Shown here piece by piece: positions 1 to 9,343 of a stretch of DNA of 64,000 nucleotides (its first letter is position 1; each line of letters starts with the position of its first letter). Below the pieces are notes generated by a model. The model was not told where the DNA came from. It was given only the letters and a program-made list of their open reading frames with translations, and searched no databases. The DNA lies in NCBI RefSeq assembly GCF_030323025.1, contig NZ_CP097329.1, positions 1,519,001 through 1,583,000 on the forward strand. Reading direction: 5' to 3'. The DNA is from Pseudanabaena mucicola str. Chao 1806 (GTDB taxonomy: Bacteria; Cyanobacteriota; Cyanobacteriia; Pseudanabaenales; Pseudanabaenaceae). The position numbers were made by a program, and so were the translations under genes.

Positions 1-279
1 TATCTCTAGTTTATCTGTTCTAGTCGATTGAGGGTTAGATGTGGGGCTATCAATATCTATATGGCTATTTTGCAGGCGTGTGAACAATGCTTGGCATTGT
101 TTGTCTAAGTTCTCTAGCTGTGAGTCATCGTTTAGACCCTCAAGATGCGATCGCAATTGCTTGAGCTGATCCCTTAGATGAATTGTATCTGAAGTTGCCT
201 TTCTAGATACTGATCCTACAGGACGGCTCAGCAAAGTATTAATTTCATCGATCAAGTTACTAATCAGAACTTTTGACAT
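1..279 (-). CDS. Hypothetical protein, 3' end beyond window
   Basis: An open frame starts at an ATG at 279 on the minus strand and stays open for 93 codons to the window edge, so only the N-terminal part is visible. The product begins MSKVLISNLIDEINTLLSRP and is hydrophilic and predicted helical, with a stretch rich in Leu, Gln and charged residues (LRDQLKQLRSHLEGL) that looks coiled-coil-like. A purine-rich AGGGGGCG lies just upstream of the start and a GGAGG about 17 bases upstream. I recognise no family. It is transcribed divergently from the next gene. Confidence 0.55.
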   Translation of the reverse strand, partial: MSKVLISNLIDEINTLLSRPVGSVSRKATSDTIHLRDQLKQLRSHLEGLNDDSQLENLDKQCQALFTRLQNSHIDIDSPTSNPQSTRTDKLEI

Positions 280-424
280 AACGCCCCCTAGATGACCTCC
301 TTAATGAGCTAAACTTTAAAGCCAAATTTGTTAGCAGACAATAGCACACATCTTTCCCAATTTTTTGCTAATATCTTGGCGATTTTTCTTTAAACTCTTT
401 TGTGAGTTTCTGGCGAAGATAACT

Positions 425-841
425 ATGAAAAACAACTCGCATGTTTCTCCGATTTTTCCTATGTTAAAGCACTTGCATCGAGTTACTAACCAGTTGCTGG
501 TTTCTGCGATCGCCACTTTGTCAACGATGGCGATCGCTAGCAGTGCTGTGGCTGAAAGGCGTGAGGTCGATATTCGGATGCTCGTTAATCAAGATGAAGG
601 TTTCGAGGTGATGACTCGTAAGGCTGAGATACTTGCGCGATCGGCTGCCCAACGCGCCTTTGATCGTGAAATCCTTGTATCTGATGTATCTGTAAAAGTG
701 ACTGCTCAAGACCCATACCAAGATCAAGCCGCTATTATTTTGCAACTGATTGTTTCGCGAAATGAGTGGGTAAGTCGTCCTGATCCCAAAGTATGGGCAA
801 CTTATTTCCCAATGGCAAAGACTCTAATTGGGATCAGATAA
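425..841 (+). CDS. Hypothetical secreted protein
   Basis: Small protein of 138 residues from the chosen ATG. Residues 1-41 look like a signal peptide: a basic start, a hydrophobic stretch (LLVSAIATLSTMAIASS) and an AVA-E cleavage site. The mature part is about 95 residues, mixed charged/hydrophobic, with no motif I know. The frame is open upstream to an ATG at 365, but that start would put a Phe-rich stretch before the signal peptide; the ATG at 462 is also possible. A strong hairpin follows the stop, so the gene is probably monocistronic. Likely periplasmic; function unknown. Confidence 0.6.
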   Translation: MKNNSHVSPIFPMLKHLHRVTNQLLVSAIATLSTMAIASSAVAERREVDIRMLVNQDEGFEVMTRKAEILARSAAQRAFDREILVSDVSVKVTAQDPYQDQAAIILQLIVSRNEWVSRPDPKVWATYFPMAKTLIGIR

Positions 842-851
842 TCAAATGAAA

Positions 852-884
852 ATAGGGGTAGTGCTATACACCACCCCTATTTTT
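852..884. terminator. Bidirectional terminator between convergent genes
   Basis: Inverted repeat with arms ATAGGGGTAGTG and CACCACCCCTAT (one A/C mismatch) and a 7-base loop, followed by TTTTT. It lies between the secreted protein gene and the porin gene, which converge here, and can serve both. Confidence 0.75.
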
Positions 885-913
885 AAAAAGGGACGCAAAG
901 AGTTCTTTTTAGA

Positions 914-2551
914 TTAGAACGAGAATACAGTTCTCAAAGTACCAACAAAAATGGTGCTTCCAGTTGCATTATTAGGATTGAAAATAAACTGAATGTCAGG
1001 AGTAATACGAATATTGTTCGATACTGGGAAGTTATAGAACAATTCCAAGTTGGTTTGAGTTGCGTTGCCAACATTGCTTTCAATGAAAGGCTGACCAACA
1101 GCAATACCTGCCAAAGCACCTTCCTTAAATAGGTCTGGGAAAGCAAAGCCAAACATCCAAGTTTGAGGACTTAAGCTAGTTGCTAATGGATTAGTGGCAT
1201 TGGTAAATCCGTTGGTAAATGTGTTTACTGAATTGATAGCAAGACCACGATTATCTAGGCTACCAAATCCATAGCGACCAAATAACGCTGCACCCTTAGC
1301 AAACTTCCACTCAACGTTTACACCACCAGTATTAATATTGGTGTTGTTTACTGCACCATTGGTGTAAAGCAACTTAATTGCGAAAGGCTTTTCACCCTCA
1401 GAATTTTTAGGTGCAAACTCTAGTTCAGCAGTTGCTTGATAAGTGTCACCAAATAAACCACGGTTAATGCCATTACTTGCGGCTGGAGTATTACCATACG
1501 CAGCTAGATAAAGCCCACGGAGACTGAAAGCGCTCTTGGCGATATTCCAATCAAATGCAGCGCCTGCTCCACCAGTTTGTCCATTGACTAAAATGTGGAG
1601 AGGATTATTGATGAAGAAAGTAGAACTAAAGTCGTAAGCTTCGTTATTGGCATAGGAGTTTACGTCAATGTGATCATATGCATGGAGCACAGGACCAAGA
1701 GATACACGAGCATCACCAATATTGAAGTCGTAGCGCAATTTGGCGAGTGCAAAAGTGTTGCCTGAGGTTAATCCTGCATAATCTTGACCGTAGGTTGCAA
1801 AGCCAATGTTACTAGAGTTAGGACCACCAACAGTTGTACCAGTGTTAGCTTGAGCACCTGACAAAGCGTTAAAGGCTGTTGGGATACTAGTACCACCATT
1901 ACCAACTTCTAGTCTTGTGAGTAACAAGTCGCTACCTGTAAAGCTAGTGTTGAGGTTGAGACGAACACGGCTAGTCACAAAAACATTAGTACTTGTAGGA
2001 GCAACTGCATTACCACTTGCACCAGTGACAGCCATAATTGCTTCACCAGTCAGCTTGGTGGTGGTGGAGAACTGTTGAGCTTCAAGTTTGGTGACTTTGG
2101 CATCAAGAGCATCGACACGACCGCGAAGGGTTGCTAGTTCAGCTGCAAACTCTTCTTGAAGCTTTTGCAAAGTGGCGAGGTCTTCTTTGCTAACCTTGTC
2201 AGCCAGACCTGCGGAAATAATTTCGTTAATTTTGTCTAAACAAGCATTTAAACCAGCAGCAAACTCATAGCGGCTAGTTGCTTGCTTACCACGGAAAGTG
2301 CGATCAGGATAGCCAGCGATACAACCGTAGCGCTCTACCAAGGATTGCAACGCAGTAAAAGCCCAATCAGTAGGCTTGACATCGCTAAGCTGAGATACAG
2401 AAGTTACGTTTTGAGCAACGGGATCATTGCTCATGGCTTGGTTAATTTGCGAAACAGCTGTAGTTTCAGCAAGTGTTGGACTTGCGGCTACTGCGCCAAT
2501 AACACTTAGCAAGCCAAGGCTACCAGCCAAATTCAAAGATACTTTTTTCAT
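914..2551 (-). CDS. Iron uptake porin (SLH domain, OprB-type barrel)
   Basis: Cyanobacterial outer-membrane porin of 545 residues. Visible in order: signal peptide (1-28, cut near SPTLAE), an SLH domain around 55-105 (DVKPTDWAFTALQSLVERYG, GYPDRTFRG, TSRYEFAAGLN), a short coiled coil (about 110-160), then a beta-rich barrel ending in the aromatic VFSF typical of outer-membrane proteins. The SLH domain anchors such porins to peptidoglycan-linked polymers; family members pass inorganic ions including iron. I chose the ATG at 2551 because GAGGAG lies 6 bases upstream and the signal peptide starts there; an upstream in-frame start at 2629 would add 26 non-signal residues. Length is normal for the family. 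Confidence 0.9.
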   Translation of the reverse strand: MKKVSLNLAGSLGLLSVIGAVAASPTLAETTAVSQINQAMSNDPVAQNVTSVSQLSDVKPTDWAFTALQSLVERYGCIAGYPDRTFRGKQATSRYEFAAGLNACLDKINEIISAGLADKVSKEDLATLQKLQEEFAAELATLRGRVDALDAKVTKLEAQQFSTTTKLTGEAIMAVTGASGNAVAPTSTNVFVTSRVRLNLNTSFTGSDLLLTRLEVGNGGTSIPTAFNALSGAQANTGTTVGGPNSSNIGFATYGQDYAGLTSGNTFALAKLRYDFNIGDARVSLGPVLHAYDHIDVNSYANNEAYDFSSTFFINNPLHILVNGQTGGAGAAFDWNIAKSAFSLRGLYLAAYGNTPAASNGINRGLFGDTYQATAELEFAPKNSEGEKPFAIKLLYTNGAVNNTNINTGGVNVEWKFAKGAALFGRYGFGSLDNRGLAINSVNTFTNGFTNATNPLATSLSPQTWMFGFAFPDLFKEGALAGIAVGQPFIESNVGNATQTNLELFYNFPVSNNIRITPDIQFIFNPNNATGSTIFVGTLRTVFSF

Positions 2552-2830
2552 TTTCCACTCCTCACGAGAGTAAATTTTTGGGTTGATGCTTTTCGTATGT
2601 ATTCCGTTGGAATGATGTAAGACCGACATCTGATTAAATATCAGGTCAACCTATGGGAGTAGATTTGTTCAAATTACTCTTTCATAGTAACGGATACTGA
2701 TAAGTTACCTACATATGTATAACATCATTAGTATCCTAGCATACAATCATTTGATGTTTAGTCATCCAGTTGGGGCATTTCCTAAAATCCATTTAAATTA
2801 ACAGTCAAAATACTTTTTATACTTGTTTTT

Positions 2831-3514
2831 ATGACCTCTACTAATCAGAACTTAAATTTAAAAAATATCGCCCAGCAATTAGAGAGCGAAAATTCTCGCG
2901 ATCGCCTCCGTGCTTTAGTATCTCTCCGCGATTTATCTCCTGAGGATGCTGTGCCTTTAATCTTAAAAGTAATTGATGACGATAACTTGCAAATTCGCTC
3001 AATGGCTATATTTGCACTAGGACTAAAGCATACAGAAGATTGTTTTCCTGTATTATCAAAAATTCTTGAAACAGAGGATGATTATGGGATTCGTGCCGAT
3101 GCGGCGGGAGCCTTGGGCTATTTACAAGACAATCGTGCGGTTGAACCATTACTCAGAGCTTTCTATGAAGATACGGAATGGCTTGTGCGGTTTAGTGCGG
3201 CAGTCTCTTTAGGGAATTTAGGTGATATCCGTGCTTACGATGCCCTAATGCAAGCCTTGGACAGTGAAGAAACGATGTTGCATCAAGCGGCGATCTCGGC
3301 TTTGGGAGAGGTCGGCGATTTACGTTGTGTAGATAAGATCTTAAAGTTTGCCCAATCCGATGATTGGTTAACTAGACAACGTTTAGCTGAGGCTCTAGGA
3401 CATCTCAAATGTGATAAGAGTTTGTCCGCTTTAAACTATCTCGTTAAAGATCCCCATCCTCAAGTGGTAACTGCCGCAAGATACGCGCTTGATACATTTG
3501 AGACCAATAAGTAA
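2831..3514 (+). CDS. HEAT-repeat protein, NblB-like
   Basis: 227 residues built almost wholly of HEAT/PBS-lyase repeats: repeating units such as IRSMAIFALG, IRADAAGALGYL, VRFSAAVSLGNLGD, LHQAAISALGEVGD. Size and repeat arrangement resemble NblB, the protein needed for phycobilisome breakdown under nutrient stress, and the phycobilin-lyase HEAT proteins. I cannot separate these from sequence alone. It sits 16 bp upstream of the glucokinase start, same strand, so the two may be co-transcribed. Cytoplasmic; no catalytic motif is expected in this fold. Confidence 0.75.
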   Translation: MTSTNQNLNLKNIAQQLESENSRDRLRALVSLRDLSPEDAVPLILKVIDDDNLQIRSMAIFALGLKHTEDCFPVLSKILETEDDYGIRADAAGALGYLQDNRAVEPLLRAFYEDTEWLVRFSAAVSLGNLGDIRAYDALMQALDSEETMLHQAAISALGEVGDLRCVDKILKFAQSDDWLTRQRLAEALGHLKCDKSLSALNYLVKDPHPQVVTAARYALDTFETNK

Positions 3515-3530
3515 TAGCGATATCAAGATC

Positions 3531-4574
3531 ATGACAATAGTTTTGGCGGGTGATATTGGTGGCACTAAGACACTTTTGCGTCTAGCAGAACCTGAGGGGA
3601 CAGCATGGCGATCGCTATATGAGCAACGTTTTGCTAGCACTAACTATGCTAGTTTCTCCGATGTTTTATGTGAATTTCTTGCTCAGGCAAACCAGCATTT
3701 AGGTGATTTGCCAACTTTATCGGTGGCTTGTTTGGGCATTGCTGGACCTGTGCGTGATCGTCGATCACAATTGACAAATTTAGGTTGGGCGTTTGATAGC
3801 GATCGCCTTGCTATGGAATTTAATATTCCCAAGGTCAGCTTGATTAATGATTTTGTAGCGGTTGGTTATGGGGTTTTAGGATTGCAACCTCATGACTTGT
3901 ATACTTTACAAGACGGGAATGTGTTAGAACGAGCGCCAATAGGGGTAATTGGTGCAGGAACAGGATTGGGTGAGGCATATTTAGGATGGAATGGCGATCA
4001 TTATCAGGTTTATGCTACAGAGGGAGGACATACGGATTTTGCACCGAGGAATGAGCTAGAAATTGAGTTATTAAAGTATTTGCAAAAACGTCACGATCGC
4101 GTATCTGTAGAACGGGTAGTTTCAGGAATGGGGATTGTAGCAATTTATCAATTTTTGCGCGATCGCCAAGCTGCAACTGAATCTCTAGAAATTGCCGAAA
4201 AAGTGCGTCAATGGGAAAATGGAGATGTGGAGTCGGGAGCCGCCGCCGCGATCGCTAATGCCGCCTTAGCTAATTACAGAATCAATAGCGATCCTCATTG
4301 TGATTATCTTGCTACAAAGACAATGCAAATATTTGAGGAAGCCTATGCTACTGAGGTTGGGAATTTTGCATTAAAGTTAATTCCTAATGGCGGTCTATAC
4401 ATTGCAGGCGGCATTGCCCCAAAAATCTTACCCTTACTTCAGGCAGGCTCATTTCTGAGGATTCTCAAGGGTAAGGGGAGAGTTAGTTCTGTATTAGATG
4501 ATATTCCCATTCACATTGTGCTAAATCCTGAAGTGGGGCTAATTGGTGCGATGCTTTATGGAGCTAGCCTGTGA
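3531..4574 (+). CDS. glk: Glucokinase
   Basis: ROK/Glk-type glucokinase, 347 residues: ATP-dependent phosphorylation of glucose to glucose-6-phosphate. Visible motifs are the N-terminal phosphate loop LAGDIGGTKTLLRL, the second glycine-rich segment GVIGAGTGLGEAYL, the sugar-binding YATEGGHTDFAPR, and near the C-terminus GGLYIAGGIAPK. The ATG at 3531 starts right at the conserved MTIVLAGDIGGT; a longer frame from 3489 would overlap the upstream HEAT gene and add residues outside the family. The 3' end overlaps the convergent pdxH gene by 19 bp, so the two transcripts are antisense to each other at their ends. Confidence 0.93.
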   Translation: MTIVLAGDIGGTKTLLRLAEPEGTAWRSLYEQRFASTNYASFSDVLCEFLAQANQHLGDLPTLSVACLGIAGPVRDRRSQLTNLGWAFDSDRLAMEFNIPKVSLINDFVAVGYGVLGLQPHDLYTLQDGNVLERAPIGVIGAGTGLGEAYLGWNGDHYQVYATEGGHTDFAPRNELEIELLKYLQKRHDRVSVERVVSGMGIVAIYQFLRDRQAATESLEIAEKVRQWENGDVESGAAAAIANAALANYRINSDPHCDYLATKTMQIFEEAYATEVGNFALKLIPNGGLYIAGGIAPKILPLLQAGSFLRILKGKGRVSSVLDDIPIHIVLNPEVGLIGAMLYGASL

Positions 4575-5194
4575 ATATCCCAAGTTTGATTTTCTTGTAA
4601 GGTATATAAGAAGCGATCGTGCAAGCGATTGGTGCATCCTTGCCAAAATTCAAAGCTATTCGGAACTACGCGATATCCTCCCCAGAAATCAGGTAAGGGA
4701 ATTTCGCCATCCATAAATTTCTGTTTGATCTGTTCAAATTGCATCAGTAGAAGTTGTCGTGAAGAAATAATAGAGCTTTGTTGAGAAGTCCACGCTCCTA
4801 ACTGGCTACCACGAGGACGGGAGCTAAAGTATTCCCAAGATTCGGTGGTACTTACTTTCTCCGCAGTTCCTGTGATATGGACTTGGCGCTGTAGAGGTAG
4901 CCAAGTAAACAGAATAGAAACCTTGTGATTATGCTCAATTTGTTGCGCCTTGCGACTTTCATAGTTAGTAAAAAATACTAATCCCTTCTCATCAAAATAT
5001 TTTAGTAATACTGTCCGCATAAAGGGTTGACCATCAGCATTAACAGTTGATAGAGTCATGGCATTAGGTTCTAGCAACTCGGCATTACAGGCTTGCTGAA
5101 ACCATTTTTCAAACTGCTTAAAGGGATCATCATATAGGTCTTTGCGTCTTAGTTCCCCCTTTTTATAATCTTCTCTTAGTGCGTGTATATCCAT
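4556..5194 (-). CDS. pdxH: Pyridoxamine 5'-phosphate oxidase
   Basis: FMN-dependent oxidase of 212 residues that makes pyridoxal 5'-phosphate from pyridoxine- or pyridoxamine-phosphate, the last step of vitamin B6 synthesis or salvage. Typical segments: N-terminal LREDYKKGELRRKDL, the FMN-binding core RTVLLKYFDEKGLVFFTNYESRKA, QVHITGTAEKVS, SRPRGSQLGAWTSQQS, and the C-terminal substrate loop EFWQG...NRLHDRFLY ending in RLAP. Full length for the family. Tail-to-tail overlap of 19 bp with glk. Confidence 0.95.
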   Translation of the reverse strand: MDIHALREDYKKGELRRKDLYDDPFKQFEKWFQQACNAELLEPNAMTLSTVNADGQPFMRTVLLKYFDEKGLVFFTNYESRKAQQIEHNHKVSILFTWLPLQRQVHITGTAEKVSTTESWEYFSSRPRGSQLGAWTSQQSSIISSRQLLLMQFEQIKQKFMDGEIPLPDFWGGYRVVPNSFEFWQGCTNRLHDRFLYTLQENQTWDIHRLAP

Positions 5195-5375
5195 TTTCTA
5201 AACTCTATAGGAACAACTGATTTTAATCTCAGTATATAGCGATCGCTTCTTGAATTATGCCGAGATGTGGCACTTTACACTGCATCTTATTCTATAGCCA
5301 CTTAATGCCCATGATAAAATCAAGATTGCTATAGCAAGTATCAGCTAATGACAATGACTTAAGTGAGGCATATCA

Positions 5376-5963
5376 ATGCTAGTTCAAACTAAAAGGTTTA
5401 CGATCGCGGAATATCATCGCCTCAGTGATTTGGGAATGTTGCAAAGCGAGTTTGACTCCCCACGCACCGAATTAATTAAAGGAGAAATTGTATCAATGTC
5501 AGCTAAAGGTACTAAGCACACAGTTTGCTGTAGTAATTTAATTGCAGAACTGTCAGCATTAGTTAGGGGGCGAGCAATATTGAGATGTCAAGATCCAATT
5601 TTTTTGCCTCCTGATAGTGAACCTGAGCCAGATTTTACGATTGTGCGCGATCGCGAAGATAACTATCTCACAGGACATCCCATAGCCGATGATATTTTGT
5701 TAGTCATTGAAATTGCTGATTCTTCTCTTAATTACGATCGCGATGTCAAAGGTGCACTTTATGCCGAAGCGGGGATTGAGAACTACTGGCTATTTAACCT
5801 AGTAGATAATCGTTTAGAAGCTTATAGCGAACCTTATCGTGATGCTCAAGGGAAAGGTAACTATGCTCAAAGAAAATATGTTCTTGCCCATCAAGCAATC
5901 GCTTTACCCACATTGACTGATACGAGTATAGAACTGAGCAAAATTTTACCTGATGCCAAGTAG
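5376..5963 (+). CDS. Uma2 family endonuclease-like protein (DUF820)
   Basis: 195 residues of the PD-(D/E)XK-fold Uma2/DUF820 family, which is greatly expanded in cyanobacteria and whose function is not established. Visible: the N-terminal FTIAEYHRL, ELIKGEIVSMS, the acidic EPEPDFTIV, then LLVIEIADSSLNYDRDVKGALYAEAGIENYWLFNL, holding the E...D...K triad. Same domain as the tandem genes near 40 kb, but a different subfamily with low identity. A strong terminator overlaps its stop codon. Confidence 0.85.
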   Translation: MLVQTKRFTIAEYHRLSDLGMLQSEFDSPRTELIKGEIVSMSAKGTKHTVCCSNLIAELSALVRGRAILRCQDPIFLPPDSEPEPDFTIVRDREDNYLTGHPIADDILLVIEIADSSLNYDRDVKGALYAEAGIENYWLFNLVDNRLEAYSEPYRDAQGKGNYAQRKYVLAHQAIALPTLTDTSIELSKILPDAK

Positions 5964-5996
5964 GATGGGCGGAACTTCGCGCCGCCCATCCTTTTC
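5963..5996 (+). terminator. Rho-independent terminator
   Basis: Perfect 10-bp stem GGATGGGCGG/CCGCCCATCC with a 9-base loop and a TTTT tract, starting at the last base of the Uma2 stop codon. Confidence 0.85.
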
Positions 5997-6077
5997 TGTA
6001 GCTTTTTGTTAAGCAGTGTGAAAAACCACGATAAGATCTTAATCAGTTGAACCAAATTATTTAGCAATCCTGATCGC

Positions 6078-7577
6078 ATGATTTTCCCTGAGTATTCTGA
6101 CTTTATTAAGCTTGCTGAGCAGGGCAACTTTGTACCTGTATATATGGAACTGGTTGCAGATCTAGATACCCCTGTGTCAGCTTGGTATCGAGTCTGTCAA
6201 GGTCAACCCTATAGCTTTTTGTTAGAGTCAGTCGAAGGTGGCGAGAGAATTGGACGTTACAGTTTATTGAGTTGCGATCCCCTATGGGTATTAGAAGCAA
6301 GGGGAGATCGCACAACACAAACATTTCGTGATGGCACAACCAAAGAATTTATTGGTAATCCCTTTCAACATTTGAGTAATTGCCTCACACCAATTCATCC
6401 TGTGCATTTGCCAGAGTTGCCGCCAAGCCTGGGGGGACTATTTGGCTATTGGGGCTATGAATTAATTAATTGGATCGAGCCAAAAGTACCTGTGTTTCCC
6501 TGTCAGGAGGGAGATACACCCGATGGTGTATGGATGCAGGTCGATAGCTTATTGGTATTCGATCAGGTCAAACGTAAAATCTGGGCGATCGCCTATGCTG
6601 ATTTAAGTAATGGTAATGCTCCCGAAGCAGCCTATAAATCTGCTAGCGATCGCTTGACGATATTAGTGGATAAATTGAGATCGCCTTTAGATCGCAAAAA
6701 AACTGCAATCAAATGGACAAATCCTCGCTTACAGCCACCTGTCAACTTTACCAGCAATGTCACCCGTGAAAAATTCTGTAAGGGAGTTGAGCTAGGTAAG
6801 GAACATATCAAGGCTGGTGATATCTTCCAAGTTGTTCTCTCGCAGCGTCTGACAACGGAATTTAAAGGCGAGCCATTTAGTCTATATCGTTCCTTGCGCG
6901 TAGTTAATCCTTCGCCCTACATGGCCTTCTTTAACTTTAAAGATTGGCAGCTTATTGGCTCTAGCCCTGAAATTATGGTTAAGGCAGAGGTAATTAATGG
7001 GGTTTCCAAGACTGTGCTCCGACCAATCGCAGGTACAAGACCTAGAGGTGCAAACTCTTTAGAGGATGCAGAACTTGCCAAAGATTTACTTGCCGATCCT
7101 AAGGAAGTTGCGGAACATGTGATGCTCGTAGATTTAGGCAGAAATGATCTAGGTCGTGTATGCAAAAGTGGCACTGTCAGAGTCGATGAGCTAATGTCCA
7201 TTGAGCTTTATTCTCATGTCATGCATATCGTCAGTAATGTAGTCGGTGAAATTCGTCCTGAAAAAAATGCTTGGGACTTATTGCAAGCCTGTTTCCCTGC
7301 GGGTACGGTTAGCGGTGCGCCGAAGATTCGTGCCATGGAGATTATCCACAATTTAGAAGGCGATCGCCGAGGAACTTATGCAGGAGCTTATGGCTATTAC
7401 GATTTTGAAGGACAGTTGAATACTGCCATTACCATTCGCACAATGGTAGTCAAGGATGGCAAGGCAAGCGTACAGGCGGGTGCTGGTGTAGTTGCCGATT
7501 CTGATCCTCAGAAGGAATATCAGGAAACCTTGAATAAGGCAAAGGGAATGTTGGAATCTTTACGCTGCTTAGGTTAA
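6078..7577 (+). CDS. trpE: Anthranilate synthase component I
   Basis: 499 residues, full-length TrpE: converts chorismate and ammonia (from the TrpG subunit) to anthranilate, the first step of tryptophan synthesis. N-terminal regulatory half contains LLESVEGGERIGRYS, the LLES-type tryptophan feedback site. Catalytic half shows GDIFQVVLSQRL, NPSPYMAFF, GSSPEIMVK, RPIAGTRPRG, ELAKDLLADPKEVAEHVMLVDLGRNDLGRV, FPAGTVSGAPKIRAMEII and QAGAGVVADS. No glutaminase domain is fused, so TrpG must be encoded elsewhere. Monocistronic here; downstream is a pseudogene. Confidence 0.96.
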   Translation: MIFPEYSDFIKLAEQGNFVPVYMELVADLDTPVSAWYRVCQGQPYSFLLESVEGGERIGRYSLLSCDPLWVLEARGDRTTQTFRDGTTKEFIGNPFQHLSNCLTPIHPVHLPELPPSLGGLFGYWGYELINWIEPKVPVFPCQEGDTPDGVWMQVDSLLVFDQVKRKIWAIAYADLSNGNAPEAAYKSASDRLTILVDKLRSPLDRKKTAIKWTNPRLQPPVNFTSNVTREKFCKGVELGKEHIKAGDIFQVVLSQRLTTEFKGEPFSLYRSLRVVNPSPYMAFFNFKDWQLIGSSPEIMVKAEVINGVSKTVLRPIAGTRPRGANSLEDAELAKDLLADPKEVAEHVMLVDLGRNDLGRVCKSGTVRVDELMSIELYSHVMHIVSNVVGEIRPEKNAWDLLQACFPAGTVSGAPKIRAMEIIHNLEGDRRGTYAGAYGYYDFEGQLNTAITIRTMVVKDGKASVQAGAGVVADSDPQKEYQETLNKAKGMLESLRCLG

Positions 7578-7616
7578 TGAAATCAATGTTGGCAAATGTA
7601 CTAATTTTATTAATTT

Positions 7617-7694
7617 AGGACTTACGCAAACCGAATGAATTTATTACGCATTGGGTAGATGTGGTGCGCCACATCTACCCAATGCGTAAGTCCT
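7617..7694. repeat. Palindromic repeat family B, copy 1
   Basis: Ends AGGACTTACGCA and TGCGTAAGTCCT are perfect inverted repeats, enclosing the outer tract AACCGAATGAATTTATTA and an inner hairpin (TTGGGTAGATGTGGTGC and its complement). Further copies are at 11177, 14192, 19285, 27699, 52811 and 62715 in both orientations. It lies at the 5' break of the TIGR04222 pseudogene. Confidence 0.85.
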
Positions 7695-8578
7695 AATTAT
7701 TTTTGCCTATGGTCTTCGCTATTACTTACGGCTTCCTAGTAATAGTCTGATACAACCACCTGATCCTCTCGATGCATATGAAGTAGCCTATCTTGTTGAT
7801 GGCAACAAACGGGTTTTTGATACTGCGATCGCTAGTCTGTTTCTGAAAGGTTATATCAACATAGATTCCAAACTCCGTATGATATATTTAGACAGCCTCA
7901 ATGGATAGATTAGATTGTCCGATCCCATCGAAAAGGCAGTCGCAGAGGTGCTGCAATCCTATACCTACATTGACAGCATTACTAAATCAAATTTATCTGC
8001 AACCCAAGCAATTCGCGATCGCCTACAAAATTGGGATCTTCTGGTCAAGCCGCAACAAGCCTTTATTTGACAAGATTTACCCAGCAGTTTTAATCGCTTG
8101 CTTGTTAGGATTAGGTATTGCTAAGACTTTAGTAGGACTCTCCCGTGGTAAGCCTGTTGGTATTTTGATTGCAATGTGTGCGATTGTTGCAATCATTGGG
8201 CTAGTTTTTAGTCAGAAAGCAGTTCATCGTAGTCGCTATGGCGATCGCTTTCTCAGTAATCTGCGTAACCATATACCTAATAAGGGCTTTAGCCTTAATG
8301 ATGTCCAACTCCCTCTCGTCGTTGCACTTTTGAGTATAGCAATTTTGCCAAATGATGCATTTGCTGACTTAAAAAGTCTGCTAACACCAGTATCTAATAG
8401 TGGTGGTGATGGTATAGCGGTTTTCATTTTGCCTACGACAAAATGAAAACTCAAAACTCTTAATGGGACTGATTTTTTGTTTTCAAATGAGTGTGTACTC
8501 ATTTGAAAACCGCTATAGTAGTGACGGTGGTGATGGGGAGGAGCCTCACTACCCTATAATCTTGGGATTGGGGGCTTA
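7695..8578 (+). pseudogene. TIGR04222-type membrane protein, degraded
   Basis: Three blocks in shifting frames read as one decayed protein. 7697-7905 gives LPSNSLIQPPDPLDAYEVAYLVDGN and ends at a TAG; 7910-8068 gives LSDPIEKAVAEVLQSY and ends at a TGA; from about 8070 another frame gives two membrane helices (IACLLGLGIAKTLVGLSRGKPVG, then IAMCAIVAIIGLVF) and a Gly/Asp-rich tail (SNSGGDG...SSDGGDGEE) ending at 8578. This order (winged-helix-like part, transmembrane pair, glycine-rich tail) matches TIGR04222 domain proteins. The N-terminus is missing, and a family A element is inserted in the glycine-rich tail. Confidence 0.75.
8413..8517. mobile_element. MITE family A (105 bp, TA-flanked), copy 1
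   Basis: TATAGCGGTTTTCATTTTGC at one end and CATTTGAAAACCGCTATA at the other, with two inner hairpins (CATTTTGCC/GGCAAAATG type and CAAATGAGTGTG/TACTCATTTG). Removing the element and one TA joins GGTGATGG to TAGTAGTGAC and restores an open Gly-Asp-Ser frame in the host pseudogene, direct evidence of insertion with TA duplication. Copies at 10616, 14088, 18856 and 41878 have the same 105-bp length; a diverged one is at 19022. Confidence 0.88.
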
Positions 8579-8618
8579 AATGTAATGAATAGAGAACACT
8601 TCAAGGTCACCACTCGCT

Positions 8619-9269
8619 CTATTTTTTCATAAGCTTTGAGTAGATCAGAACAGTGATCGCCCCCACCATAAATCCACTGACATGAGCTAAATAAGCTACT
8701 CCTGGTAAATTTGGATTATGGATTGCTGCATATACAGTTTGCCCAGCAATCCATAATCCGAGAAATACAACTGCACGAATAGGAATGGGAATAAAAGAGA
8801 ATCCAATCCATAACAAGGTCACAATTTTAGCACGCGGGAATCTGACTAAATATGCACCCATAACTCCAGATATTGCCCCACTAGCTCCTACCATTGGTAA
8901 CTCCGACATTGGGGCAGTAATGACTTGTGCAAAGCCTGAGCAAGCCCCACAAAACAGATAAAAAAACAAAAATTTCCAATGACCAAGCTTATCTTCAATA
9001 TTGTTACCAAATAGATAGAGAAACCACATATTTCCAACTAAATGGAAAATATTGCCATGAAGAAATTGTGATGAAATGAAGGTGATTGCTTCCTTGAGTG
9101 GTTGCGTAACAAATTCCTTTGGAATCAAACCCCAATTTCTGATCCATTCAACAAATTGAAAGTTTAACAAACTCAACTGGTATCCAAAGATTAGTACATT
9201 TACCACGATTAGAAGATAGACAACAATGGAAGTATCTTGAGTCGGATTGTCATCATATAAAGGAAACAT
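8619..9269 (-). CDS. Rhomboid family intramembrane serine protease
   Basis: 216 residues, about six membrane helices. Rhomboid signatures are clear: FLHGNIFHLVGNMWFLYLFGNNIED (helix 2 His/Asn), GASGAISGVMGAYLV (the GxSG catalytic serine) and LAHVSGFMVGAI (catalytic His). These proteases cut substrate transmembrane helices. I take the ATG at 9269 rather than the in-frame TTG two codons upstream. A compact form with no extra domain, a common cyanobacterial type. Convergent with the TIGR04222 pseudogene. Confidence 0.92.
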   Translation of the reverse strand: MFPLYDDNPTQDTSIVVYLLIVVNVLIFGYQLSLLNFQFVEWIRNWGLIPKEFVTQPLKEAITFISSQFLHGNIFHLVGNMWFLYLFGNNIEDKLGHWKFLFFYLFCGACSGFAQVITAPMSELPMVGASGAISGVMGAYLVRFPRAKIVTLLWIGFSFIPIPIRAVVFLGLWIAGQTVYAAIHNPNLPGVAYLAHVSGFMVGAITVLIYSKLMKK

Positions 9270-9343
9270 TACCAATTAATCGCTACAGCATTATTAATAT
9301 ATCGTAGTTTTAATTAGCTCAGTATAATGTCAGTTTAATGAAT

